From Orlajensenia leifsoniae (lineage in GTDB: Bacteria > Actinomycetota > Actinomycetes > Actinomycetales > Microbacteriaceae), in contig NZ_SPQZ01000002.1 in the NCBI RefSeq assembly GCF_004570845.1, positions 62,001-126,000 of the forward strand: a stretch of 64,000 nt of DNA, written 5' to 3'. The translations under genes and the position numbers were made by a program. Positions 29,070 to 37,085 of the stretch are shown in pieces. The notes below the pieces were generated by a model. The model had not been told where the DNA came from. It made no database searches and saw only the letters and a list, made by a program, of their open reading frames with translations. Numbering within the stretch: position 1 is the stretch's first letter; every line of letters begins with the position of its first letter.

Positions 29070-29804
29070 ATGACACCCGAAGGTCGTCTCCCGAAAGTCG
29101 ACCTGAACGAACTGCAGGGCCAGCAGCCAGCGAAGAAGCTGACCGCAGTTGAACGACGCCACGTCGAGAACAAGATTATCGGCTGGGTCGGCGCCGTGTT
29201 CGTAGCCGTCTCAGTCATCGTGGCGATCTTCAGCGTCTTTGCGGCCAACAGAGCCGCCGACTCCACAGCTGAGGAGATCGCCGCGGTAAACGCGGCACGA
29301 ATCTCAGATTCCAGAGCCGAGTGCCAATTCTTGGTTCAGGACGCAATGGCGCAGACGACAGGCCTGCTCGGCCGATGGCTGAACGACGATCCAGATCCCG
29401 AAGGTCCCGCTGCCGACATGGTCGCCCGGGACCCTCTCGTGGAGCAAGCAGTCATGGCAAGCCTCTTCCACACCGCAAGCTGCATCTCCGAGCCTGTCGT
29501 GCCAGAGAGTTCGGACCTCGGCGCGGCGCTAAGCAACCGGGTGAGTGACATGTACTGGGCGTTCATCGGGATCCGAGTCCACCAGCCAATCGCTTCAACA
29601 CAAGAGCAGAACGAATGCATCATCAAAGCTGTCACGTCCACCGCAGAGGTCCTCGGCTCCATCAATCAGTTCGTAACGGAGCTACGTGCCGACGATGAGA
29701 CGATCGACGAGGTGACGGACGAGGTCCTCGAAGAGATGGACACACCCACCCCAGACTTCAACGGCCTCAAAGACAGGTGCGTCCCTCCCGACGAAGACAA
29801 CTGA
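29070..29804 (+). CDS. Unknown single-pass membrane protein with four cysteines
   Basis: A 244-aa protein that I do not recognise. A charged N-terminus (MTPEGRLPKVDLNELQGQQ) precedes one membrane helix (IIGWVGAVFVAVSVIVAIFS, ~36-55), then a ~185-aa domain with cysteines in AECQFLVQ, TASCISE, NECIIK and DRCVPP, suggesting two disulfides in an extracytoplasmic domain. The acidic C-terminus reads DETIDEVTDEVLEEMDTPTP. It is the last gene inside the tRNA-Pro island. Codon use is less GC3-biased than core genes, consistent with acquired DNA. Confidence 0.65.
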   Translation: MTPEGRLPKVDLNELQGQQPAKKLTAVERRHVENKIIGWVGAVFVAVSVIVAIFSVFAANRAADSTAEEIAAVNAARISDSRAECQFLVQDAMAQTTGLLGRWLNDDPDPEGPAADMVARDPLVEQAVMASLFHTASCISEPVVPESSDLGAALSNRVSDMYWAFIGIRVHQPIASTQEQNECIIKAVTSTAEVLGSINQFVTELRADDETIDEVTDEVLEEMDTPTPDFNGLKDRCVPPDEDN

Positions 29805-30432
29805 CCAGAAAAGAATTGAGCGCTGCTGGATGCTTGCTACGGGGACTCGCCGGTTCGGTCTGTGGCTCGGAATCGGGATCCGATGTTGACCCGGTGAAGG
29901 CGTCTCACCGGACCTAAATTCGGAACGCAGGACCAAGCCGGGCAGCGGCGCGCTTTTCGTAGTTCTTCCGTTTCGCCACATGTCTCTCGGTTGAGCCGGT
30001 GGGGCTGGCTCGGACATTGCCTCTCTCGATGCGTGGCCAGCCGGTCTGGCTGGTCGAGCGCACCCGCCGGCGGAGCGCGCCGCTCACATAGGAAGGGTCC
30101 GGTGATGCCGGGCCTAGGTGCACCCGGCCGTTGGGTTGGTTGCATTCGGTTGATTGGGATGGCCTGCCCGTGCTGATTGACGTAGTCACGACGAACTGAT
30201 GGGGGCTTGCGGATGCGATCCGGGAGGAGGCTCGCGAGTATGAGACCGGTTAGGGACGCGAGAGACTGATTTGAGCCGGAATGCCCATCGTTTACCCATC
30301 TGATTGACCCGGCAGCGACCCCGAACGACCGGTAGACTCGGAGCCAGCGAACCGCCCGGTTCCCTACAAATACAAGGGAATCCGCGAGTTTCAGAGGCAT
30401 TCGGCTACAACCGAATTAAGGCTGCAGCCTCC
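29805..30432. other. Gene-free right end of the tRNA-Pro island
   Basis: About 630 bp with frequent stops in all frames and no coding signal that I trust. The segment just before the right att repeat (aaatacaagggaatccgcgag, aaccgaattaaggctgcag) is AT-richer than surroundings, as expected for element-end DNA. Confidence 0.4.
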
Positions 30433-30467
30433 AAGGGGTCGCAGATTCAAATCCTGCCAGCCCGACC
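30433..30467. repeat. Right attachment site, copy of the tRNA-Pro 3' end
   Basis: aaggggtcgcagattcaaat through cagcccgacc matches 26986-27020 over 35 bp with two substitutions (G to A, T to C). It lacks the 5' half of the tRNA, so it is not a functional gene. Confidence 0.85.
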
Positions 30468-30512
30468 AGTGGGCCGTTCTGGAAATCGATCCAAGAACTG
30501 TTCCCAAGAAGG

Positions 30513-30550
30513 AAGGACCGCTTCCGAAATCTCGGGAGCGGTCCTTCTTT
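30513..30550 (+). terminator. Terminator just outside the right att site
   Basis: Stem aaggaccgcttcc / gggagcggtcctt (13 positions, one mismatch) followed by cttt. Probably the original tRNA-Pro terminator displaced by the insertion, or a bidirectional one. Confidence 0.75.
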
Positions 30551-30906
30551 CGTTGAGCTGTCGGCCGTGGTGGTCGCCGTTGCTCAAGATCGGCTTTAGG
30601 TCTTTTGTCCGTCCCAGTGCGCCTTCCGGGCGCGCCAGGTACCACGATCCCGATCCGGCGATACCGACCAAGACATGTGTGCGCCGCGGGGCTGCGGCGG
30701 TACCTGCAGAGGATCGGCAGTCCCAGCGTGGCGATCCAACGCTCCGACGTCTGATCGGACTCCACCGGCGTCCACCTCTGCGGTGATTGGCCCGTCGGCC
30801 CTACCCGGCGGTACCGCATAACCCCTACTGGGTCGTGTGGGGTCGCGGAGTCCTCCCCGATTCGCCTCATGCCTTGCTGCTCTTAGCGTGTAGGCACATC
30901 ACCTAC
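30551..30906. other. Gene-free region before the repeat-protein operon
   Basis: About 350 bp without a credible gene on either strand. It probably contains the promoter for the plus-strand operon that begins at 30936. Confidence 0.4.
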
Positions 30907-30918
30907 GGGGATAGTCCC
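30907..30918 (+). promoter_or_regulatory. Candidate operator ggggatagtccc before repeat-protein operon
   Basis: This near-palindrome, preceded by cctac, resembles ggggatatcccc, flanked by cctac, upstream of the IniB gene (38096-38107). GGGGA-cores are also typical of MalT boxes, and the local regulator is MalT-like. A second short inverted repeat gtagg-cacatca-cctac partly overlaps it. The box lies 18 nt before the ATG. Confidence 0.4.
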
Positions 30919-30935
30919 GGGATCGGAAAAGGCTC

Positions 30936-31913
30936 ATGGACAACATCGAGATCGACGACTTCAACGAGTCGTTCAACAGCGGCATGTGGGGATCGGGCAA
31001 CAGTGAGACCACGACCACCACAACCACACTCGGCTTGGCGGCCGATAACTCTTTCAACTCGGATGACTCGACCAACGACAGCGACAACGTCGTCGTGGAT
31101 GTCGCGGACTCCTTCAATCAAGATTCGAACGACACAAACACAGACATCTCGGACTCGTGGAACGACGACTCCGACAACTCGATGACGGATAACTCCGACA
31201 ACTCGGCGACGGATAACTCCGACAACTCGATGACGGATAACTCCGACAACTCGATGACGGACAACTCCGACAACTCGATGACGGACAACTCCGACAACTC
31301 GACCAACGACTCGTACAACGACTGGTCGACGGACACGGTGAGCGACTCGCACAACTCCTGGACTGACTCGTCGACCGACGACCACTCGACCATCGTCGGA
31401 ATGCGCTCCTACAACACGGGCATCGGCGATGTGTCCCTCGCTGGTGGTGCAGGCGGTTCCGGCGGCGACGGCGACACCATGATCAACAACCAGAACACGA
31501 TCATCGACCAGTCGTACAACGCCGCGGGCGGAGGGGGTGGCTGGAGCGGCAGCAGCGCCGTCGTCGCATCGGGCGATGACTCGATCGCGGCAGGCAATGA
31601 CGTGCACGTGACGACCGACGTCGACTACTCCACGAACATCTCGTCGGCCGAGGGCGATGTGAACCTGAACAACGAGACGACGATCACCACCGTGGAAGGC
31701 TCGTACAACACGTACGAAGACTCCTCCAGCTGGGAGGACAGCTCGACGCACACGTCAGTGGCGGACTCCTACAACTCGTGGACCGAGACCTACTCGGCGG
31801 AGGACTCGTTCAACGAGACCGACGATCTCTTCCAGTCCACCGAGGTCTCGATCGACGTAGACGCGATCGTCGACAGCGGCGACGCGTCCATCGGCGAACC
31901 CTTCGCCGGCTGA
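30936..31913 (+). CDS. Asp/Asn/Ser-rich repeat protein, IniB-associated (paralogue 1)
   Basis: A 325-aa highly polar, acidic protein without membrane helix or signal peptide. Residues ~79-126 are six tandem 8-aa units of the type SDNSMTDN encoded by 24-nt repeats (31170-31310). A Gly-rich stretch is followed at ~186-262 by a module (TIIDQSYN, ASGDDSIAAGNDV, GDVNLNNETTITTVEGSYN) also present in the next gene and in the IniB protein at 37072-38001. The pattern suggests a beta-solenoid or disordered scaffold. A ggaaaagg ribosome binding site precedes the ATG. It heads an operon with paralogue 2 and the two dynamins. Confidence 0.83.
   Translation: MDNIEIDDFNESFNSGMWGSGNSETTTTTTTLGLAADNSFNSDDSTNDSDNVVVDVADSFNQDSNDTNTDISDSWNDDSDNSMTDNSDNSATDNSDNSMTDNSDNSMTDNSDNSMTDNSDNSTNDSYNDWSTDTVSDSHNSWTDSSTDDHSTIVGMRSYNTGIGDVSLAGGAGGSGGDGDTMINNQNTIIDQSYNAAGGGGGWSGSSAVVASGDDSIAAGNDVHVTTDVDYSTNISSAEGDVNLNNETTITTVEGSYNTYEDSSSWEDSSTHTSVADSYNSWTETYSAEDSFNETDDLFQSTEVSIDVDAIVDSGDASIGEPFAG
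31170..31310 (+). repeat. 24-bp tandem repeats coding SDNSMTDN units
   Basis: Units begin at 31170, 31194, 31218, 31242, 31266 and 31290 (about 5.9 copies, e.g. tccgacaactcgatgacgga...). Being a multiple of three, copy-number change keeps the frame. Confidence 0.9.
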
Positions 31914-31993
31914 CCCATACCCGGCCGTCGCGACGCGAACAGCTCGCCTCGGCCGGGTGCCACATCATCTCGATCTGAAGAAAGCGATCAATC

Positions 31994-33001
31994 ATGCCTG
32001 ACTACACCGAGACCAACTTCGATGATTCGTTCAACTCGCGGGTCCGTGACTCCAACAACACGACCAGCACCAATACCAGCAGCAACCTCGGCGTCGACCT
32101 GAACCAGGTCGGCAACACCGATTCTTCGACCAACGACAGCAACAACCTCACGGTCGGCCTGGACGATGTAGGGAACGCGGACTCTCACGACACGACAGTG
32201 GACTCCAACGGTTCGTTCAACGACTGGTCCGACAACTCCGTCGAGGACAACAGCGACAACTCCGTCGAGGACAACAGCGACAACTCCGTCGAGGACAACA
32301 GTGACAACTCCGTCGAGGACAACAGTGACAACTCGACGGCAGACAACAGCGACGACTCGATCCACGGGTCGTACAACGACGGGTCGACGAGTGCTGTCAG
32401 CGGGTCGTACAACTACTACCTCGATGAGTCCGTCGACGACCACTCGGTGGATGTCGGCACCCGCGATTACAACACGGGTATCGGCAGCCTCGGCCTCGGT
32501 GGCGGTGGCGGTGGCGGTGGCGGTGGCGGCGATACGTGGGTGAACAACCAGAACACGATCGTCGACCAGTCGTACAACGCGAGCATCGACGGGGAGGGCG
32601 GCTACGGCTCGGACAGCGGCAGCTCCGCCGTTGTCGCATCCGGCGGAGGATCTGTCGCCGCCGGAAACGACGTCGACCTCAGCCAGAGTGTCGACCACTC
32701 GACCACGATCTCGGGAGGGGGCGACGTGAACATCGGCAACGAGACACAGGTCGTCACCATCACCGACTCGTACAACGAGACGACGGATGACTCTTCCTGG
32801 ACCGACAGCTCGACGCACCTCGACGTGAACGACTCGTACGACGCGGACACGACGAGCTGGACGGCCACGAACTCGTTCAACGAGGAGTTGACGTCGCAGA
32901 CCGACGAGACGTGGAACGTCGACGCCGACGTCATCTGGGGCAGCAGCGACGCCGTGATCGCCGACACGCCGACGCTCGACGACGCGTTCGACGAGTCCTG
33001 A
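31994..33001 (+). CDS. Asp/Asn/Ser-rich repeat protein, IniB-associated (paralogue 2)
   Basis: A 335-aa paralogue of the upstream protein, sharing DDSFNS at the N-terminus, tandem SVEDNSDN repeats (~82-121), GTRDYNTGIG, an 11-Gly run and the common module at ~188-265 (TIVDQSYN, SSAVVASGGGSVAAGNDVDL, GDVNIGNETQVVTITDSYNE). The C-terminus SDAVIADTPTLDDAFDES parallels GDASIGEP of paralogue 1. It is very acidic and unlikely to be globular. A gaagaaag ribosome binding site precedes the ATG. It lies 80 nt after paralogue 1 and ~125 nt before the IniA-like dynamin. Confidence 0.83.
   Translation: MPDYTETNFDDSFNSRVRDSNNTTSTNTSSNLGVDLNQVGNTDSSTNDSNNLTVGLDDVGNADSHDTTVDSNGSFNDWSDNSVEDNSDNSVEDNSDNSVEDNSDNSVEDNSDNSTADNSDDSIHGSYNDGSTSAVSGSYNYYLDESVDDHSVDVGTRDYNTGIGSLGLGGGGGGGGGGGDTWVNNQNTIVDQSYNASIDGEGGYGSDSGSSAVVASGGGSVAAGNDVDLSQSVDHSTTISGGGDVNIGNETQVVTITDSYNETTDDSSWTDSSTHLDVNDSYDADTTSWTATNSFNEELTSQTDETWNVDADVIWGSSDAVIADTPTLDDAFDES
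32237..32356 (+). repeat. 24-bp tandem repeats coding SVEDNSDN units
   Basis: Five units start at 32237, 32261, 32285, 32309 and 32333 (tccgtcgaggacaacagcga...). The consensus differs from the array in the upstream paralogue, so each array probably amplified independently. Confidence 0.9.
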
Positions 33002-33126
33002 TCCGATCCGTTGACCGCTCCGCGCCGAATCCCTGAGGCGGTGCCTTCGGAACCTCCGGAGGTACCGCCTGCCCCATGCGCACGAGAGTCCGCCGATGAC
33101 CGCCGGACGATGAAGGAGTGTCGACG

Positions 33127-35013
33127 ATGACGAAGGCCGCGCCCCCCGCACCACTGACGTCCGCCCCTGGGGACGACACCTCCTCGACGACACTGGCCCT
33201 TGCCAACCAGCAACTGGCGCACCTCGTCGAGAAGACCGCCGACCTGTCCGCCGTGCTCGGGCGCGCAGATCTGGTCGGGCGACTCGAGCAGACGCGTGCT
33301 CGACTGAACGACCCATTCGTACGCGTCATCGTCGTCGGACAATACAAGCAGGGCAAGAGCAAACTCGTGAATGCTCTTGTGAACGCCCCGGCGTGCCCCG
33401 TCGACGACGACATCGCCACGAGCGTGCCCACGTCCGTGTCGTACGCCGAGGAGCCTGCCGCGTACGCCATCGTCCGCAACGGGAACAGCCCGGCAGGCGG
33501 GGTCGAGCGGTTGCCCATCCCGCTCGACTCGCTCGCCGACTTCGTCTCCGAGCGTGGCAGGCGCAACGACGAGCACGACATCGTCGGCGCCGAGGTCGTG
33601 CTCCCGCGCGAACTGCTTCGCGGCGGGTTGCGCCTCGTCGATTCGCCCGGTGTCGGCGGCATCGAATCGACCCGATCGGTCAGCACGCTCGCCGCCCTGT
33701 CGACGGCGCACGCCGTCCTGCTCGTCTCGGATGCCTCGCAGGAGTACACCGAGCCGGAGGTCCAGTTCCTGAAGCACGCGCTGCGGGTGTCCCCGAACGT
33801 CGCTGCGGTGCTGTCCAAGACGGACATCTACCCGTCGTGGCGCCAGATCGAGGAGATCGACCGGTCGCACCTCGGCGATCTCGGACGGATCCCCATGTTC
33901 GCCGTATCGAGCGATCTGCGGATGCTGGCGGCCCAGGAGCAGGATCGGGTGCTGAACGAGGAGTCCGGGTTTCCCGCGCTCGTGGCGCACTTGCGCCGCG
34001 ACGTGCTCGACAGGGCAGAGATCGTGCATCGCCGGGCAGCCGTTCACGACCTCGTGTCAGTCGTCGATCAGCTCGGCATGGCCGTCAAGACCGAGCTCAA
34101 TGCGCTGTTGAACCCGCAGGACACGCCGGCGATGATCGCCGAGCTCGAGGCTGCCAAGGTGCGCGCCGACGAGTTCCGCAGCCGATCGTCGCGCTGGCAG
34201 GTCACCCTGAGTGACGGTATCGCCGATCTCATCTCCGATACCGAGCATGATCTGCGGGATCGCCTTCGAAAGGTGCAACGCGACGCCGAGGTCGCCATCG
34301 ATGAGGGCGACCCCGGCCCCATCTGGGACCAGATCGCCGAGTGGCTCGACCAGAGGGTGGCCAACGCGGTATCGGAGACCTTCGTGTGGACGAACGACCG
34401 ATCCCGTTGGCTGTCCGAGCAGGTGGCCGAGGAGTTCTCGCTCGAGGAGTCGACCCTCCCGTTCATCGACGTCAGCGACACCGACGGCGTGCTGGACCCG
34501 GTCGAAGACGTCCAAGGCATGGATGCGGGCCGGCTCGGTGCGACCGAGAAGATCTACATCGGCCTCCGCGGCTCGTACAGCGGTGTGCTCATGGCCGGCC
34601 TTGCGATGAGCCTCATCGGTGTGGCGCTCATCAACCCCGTGTCTCTCGTGGTCGGCGTGCTCGTCGGTCGTCGCGCCTATCGAGAGGACAAGACGACGCG
34701 CCTCAGTCGGCGTCAGGCGGAGGCCAAGAACCTCGCGCGCCGGCATATCGACGACGTCGTGTTCCAAGTGGGCAAACAGCTCAAGGATCGTCTTCGGTTC
34801 GTTCAGCGCGTCGCGCGCGATCACTTCGGCGGCATCGCCGACCAGTTGCATCGGTCCCTGTCCGAGTCGGTTCTGGCAGCGAAGCAGGCCGCGGCGACCT
34901 TCGAATCCGACCGCAACGGACGCGTGATCGAGCTGAAGCGGCAGCTCGCGCACATCGAGGCCCTGCGCGCCGAGATCCCGGCGTCGGTTGACGACGCGGG
35001 CGCAGGACGATGA
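33127..35013 (+). CDS. iniA: Dynamin-family GTPase, IniA-like
   Basis: A 628-aa bacterial dynamin-like protein. G1 is VVGQYKQGKSKLVNALV, G2 is within DDDIATSVPTSVSY, G3 is LVDSPGVGGIES and G4 is VLSKTDIY. A helical region follows, then a hydrophobic membrane paddle (GVLMAGLAMSLIGVALINPV, SLVVGVLVGRRAY) and a C-terminal helical stalk. Mycobacterial IniA has this layout and remodels membranes. The ATG at 33127 follows aaggag at 8 nt; the GTG at 33118 is less likely. Its stop overlaps the next dynamin (ATGA), so the two are made together. Confidence 0.92.
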   Translation: MTKAAPPAPLTSAPGDDTSSTTLALANQQLAHLVEKTADLSAVLGRADLVGRLEQTRARLNDPFVRVIVVGQYKQGKSKLVNALVNAPACPVDDDIATSVPTSVSYAEEPAAYAIVRNGNSPAGGVERLPIPLDSLADFVSERGRRNDEHDIVGAEVVLPRELLRGGLRLVDSPGVGGIESTRSVSTLAALSTAHAVLLVSDASQEYTEPEVQFLKHALRVSPNVAAVLSKTDIYPSWRQIEEIDRSHLGDLGRIPMFAVSSDLRMLAAQEQDRVLNEESGFPALVAHLRRDVLDRAEIVHRRAAVHDLVSVVDQLGMAVKTELNALLNPQDTPAMIAELEAAKVRADEFRSRSSRWQVTLSDGIADLISDTEHDLRDRLRKVQRDAEVAIDEGDPGPIWDQIAEWLDQRVANAVSETFVWTNDRSRWLSEQVAEEFSLEESTLPFIDVSDTDGVLDPVEDVQGMDAGRLGATEKIYIGLRGSYSGVLMAGLAMSLIGVALINPVSLVVGVLVGRRAYREDKTTRLSRRQAEAKNLARRHIDDVVFQVGKQLKDRLRFVQRVARDHFGGIADQLHRSLSESVLAAKQAAATFESDRNGRVIELKRQLAHIEALRAEIPASVDDAGAGR

Positions 35014-36533
35014 GTGCGGTGCTCGCAGACGTCACCGAGCTCCTCGGTGCAGCTCGTGAGGTGTACGCCGGGGACAGCGTAGCCGAGGCGGTGCTGGACA
35101 CCTATGCGCGTCGCCTGCGCGAGCCGCTGCGACTCGCGGTGGCGGGCATGGTCAAGGCTGGCAAGTCGACAGTGCTCAACGCCCTCATCGGCGAGCAGAT
35201 CGCGCCGACGGACGCCGGGGAGTGTACGAGGACGGTCACCTGGTATCGCTACGGTCGGTCCGCCACGATCACGGCGCACCTTCACGGCGGCGCCGAGGTG
35301 CGTCTGCCGGTCACCCGATCCGACGGCGCACTCGTCCTCGACCTCGGATCGCGCACCGCCGAGGACGTCGCCTGGCTCGACGTCGTCTGGCCGTCCGAGA
35401 GTCTCCGCTCCACCGTCCTCATCGACACGCCGGGCATCGCTTCGATCTCACAAGACGTGTCGGAGCGGTCGACGCGCTTCCTCACGCCGACGCGCTCTCC
35501 GTCCGAGGCCGACGCGATCCTGTACCTGCTGCGTCACATCCATGCGTCGGACGTGCGTTTCCTCGAGGGCTTCCGAGACACGGCGGCGGGCGCTTCGCAG
35601 ACCGTCAACGCCGTCAGCCTCCTCTCCCGCGCTGACGAGATCGGCTCCGGCCGCATCGACTCTCTACTCTCTGCGGCCCGCATTGCCGAGCGCTATCGTC
35701 ACGACGGCGAGCTGAGATCCCTGGCGCTCGAATGCATCCCGATCGCGGGTCTCCTCGCGGAGGGTGCTCGCACCCTTCGAGAGAGCGAGTTCGCGGCGTT
35801 CCGCGAACTCGCCGCACTCGATCGAGTCGTCCGGGACCGGATGCTCATCTCGGTTGACCGCTTCACGCGCCCCACCCACGACACGACGTTGAGCGTGGCC
35901 GACCGACGCAACCTGCTCGCACGCTTTGGCATCTTCGGCGTGCGCCTGGGCTCCGCGCTCATCCGCGGAGGCGCACGAACGTCGTCTCAGCTGTCCGAGC
36001 GCATGATCGCACAGAGCGGCCTGATCGATGTGCAGCGGTTCGTCGCCGACCAATTCCGCTCGCGTGGCCCGACTCTCAAGGCGCGGAGCGTCCTGGTGGG
36101 TCTCGAGCTGCTGCTGGAAGACCGTCCGGCACGCGAGTCCGGCCGCATCCGTGCCGGCATCGAGCGTGTCACAGCGAACAGCCATGACCTTCGCGAGCTC
36201 GCTCTGCTCTCTCAGCTGCGCACGACCGAACCCGTCGTGTCGAGATCGGATGCCGCCGCCGCCGAGCGGCTCGTGGGCGGCGCCGGGACGTCGGCCCTGG
36301 CGCGGCTCGGTCTGCAGGATGATGCGGATGCTGAGGCGATCCGCGCTCGCATCGCCGACGTGCTCGAACACTGGCGGAGGCTCGCCGAGGCCCCGCTCGC
36401 CGACCGCGCGACGAGCGACATGTGCCGGGTCGTCGTCCGCAGCGTCGAGGGGATCGCGTCAGAGCTGGCCGTCGGTGACGGGAGCGACAGGTTCGCCACG
36501 TCGGATGTCGTGCTCGCGAGCCGTCCAATGTAG
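35010..36533 (+). CDS. iniC: Dynamin-family GTPase, IniC-like
   Basis: A 507-aa second dynamin. G1 is AVAGMVKAGKSTVLNALIG, G2 within DAGECTRTVTWYRYG, G3 is LIDTPGIASIS and a degenerate G4 is LLSRADEIG. The rest is helical, without an obvious hydrophobic paddle, as in mycobacterial IniC, which partners IniA. It is translationally coupled to the upstream dynamin. Its last ~75 nt overlap the convergent membrane-protein gene on the other strand. Confidence 0.9.
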   Translation: MSAVLADVTELLGAAREVYAGDSVAEAVLDTYARRLREPLRLAVAGMVKAGKSTVLNALIGEQIAPTDAGECTRTVTWYRYGRSATITAHLHGGAEVRLPVTRSDGALVLDLGSRTAEDVAWLDVVWPSESLRSTVLIDTPGIASISQDVSERSTRFLTPTRSPSEADAILYLLRHIHASDVRFLEGFRDTAAGASQTVNAVSLLSRADEIGSGRIDSLLSAARIAERYRHDGELRSLALECIPIAGLLAEGARTLRESEFAAFRELAALDRVVRDRMLISVDRFTRPTHDTTLSVADRRNLLARFGIFGVRLGSALIRGGARTSSQLSERMIAQSGLIDVQRFVADQFRSRGPTLKARSVLVGLELLLEDRPARESGRIRAGIERVTANSHDLRELALLSQLRTTEPVVSRSDAAAAERLVGGAGTSALARLGLQDDADAEAIRARIADVLEHWRRLAEAPLADRATSDMCRVVVRSVEGIASELAVGDGSDRFATSDVVLASRPM

Positions 36534-37085
36534 GGCTTGAGGGAGCAGGCTGAGCAGGAGGCCGAGTACGGCCAGTCCCAGCTGGATGAGCAGGATCCGG
36601 TCGAGAGGTTGACCCCGCTCACCGAATGCCACCAGCTCGCGCGTGATCAGGAGTACGCCCCCCAGGAAGAGGACCGAGCCGAATTGCCACCAGCGGACGT
36701 TCGGGCGCCGGTTCGCGAACGACACCTGCATGGCGATCTGCGCGAGCACGATCACGACCAGCGGTGTGAATACCGACCAGAACACGATGTCGGCCGCCGT
36801 GGCATACGTCACATCGGCCCGGGAGCCATCGACAGACTTCACCAGATCAGCGATGGCGGGAAGCTGGGCCTTGCGGATGATCAACAAGTAGCCGATCGCG
36901 ACGCCGCCGGCCATCAGGCTCATCACCCATGCGATCTGACTCAGCCGCACGAAGAATGGCGGCGGCAGCTTCACAAGGACGGGCGCAGCCTCCTTGCCGG
37001 TGACCGACGGCCGATCGGGCGACTTGACCTCGACGCGCCCGGTGTCGTCTTTATGCGCCAGGGACTTGGTCTCAGAAGCTGTCAT
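36459..37085 (-). CDS. Four-TM membrane protein downstream of IniB-domain gene
   Basis: A 208-aa protein that I do not recognise. The cytosolic N-terminus (MTASETKSLAHKDDTGRVEV) is followed by helices at about SQIAWVMSLMAGGVAIGYLL, ATAADIVFWSVFTPLVVIVL, WWQFGSVLFLGGVLLITREL and LLIQLGLAVLGLLLSLLPQ. The ATG at 37085 is preferred, with gaggg 8 nt upstream, and overlaps the end of the IniB gene by 14 nt, so the two are coupled. It may be the membrane partner of the ini proteins (inference). The 3' end overlaps iniC antisense. Confidence 0.75.
   Translation of the reverse strand: MTASETKSLAHKDDTGRVEVKSPDRPSVTGKEAAPVLVKLPPPFFVRLSQIAWVMSLMAGGVAIGYLLIIRKAQLPAIADLVKSVDGSRADVTYATAADIVFWSVFTPLVVIVLAQIAMQVSFANRRPNVRWWQFGSVLFLGGVLLITRELVAFGERGQPLDRILLIQLGLAVLGLLLSLLPQALHWTAREHDIRRGEPVAPVTDGQL

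Noticed and set aside
30433-30467. Second tRNA-Pro gene
   Set aside because: Only the 3' 35 bp match; there is no D arm or anticodon arm upstream, so it is an attachment-site duplication.
30391-30870. Minus-strand frame ending near WQDLNLRPL
   Set aside because: This peptide pattern arises from reading the reverse strand of a tRNA-like sequence; no ribosome binding site or protein-like composition.
31170-32356. CRISPR array
   Set aside because: The 24-bp units are directly adjacent with no spacers and lie inside coding frames; no cas genes nearby.
31988-33316. Minus-strand frame opposite repeat paralogue 2, rich in VVRV/RRVV
   Set aside because: Mirror of the repetitive coding strand; composition is an artefact of GAC/AAC/TCG codons.
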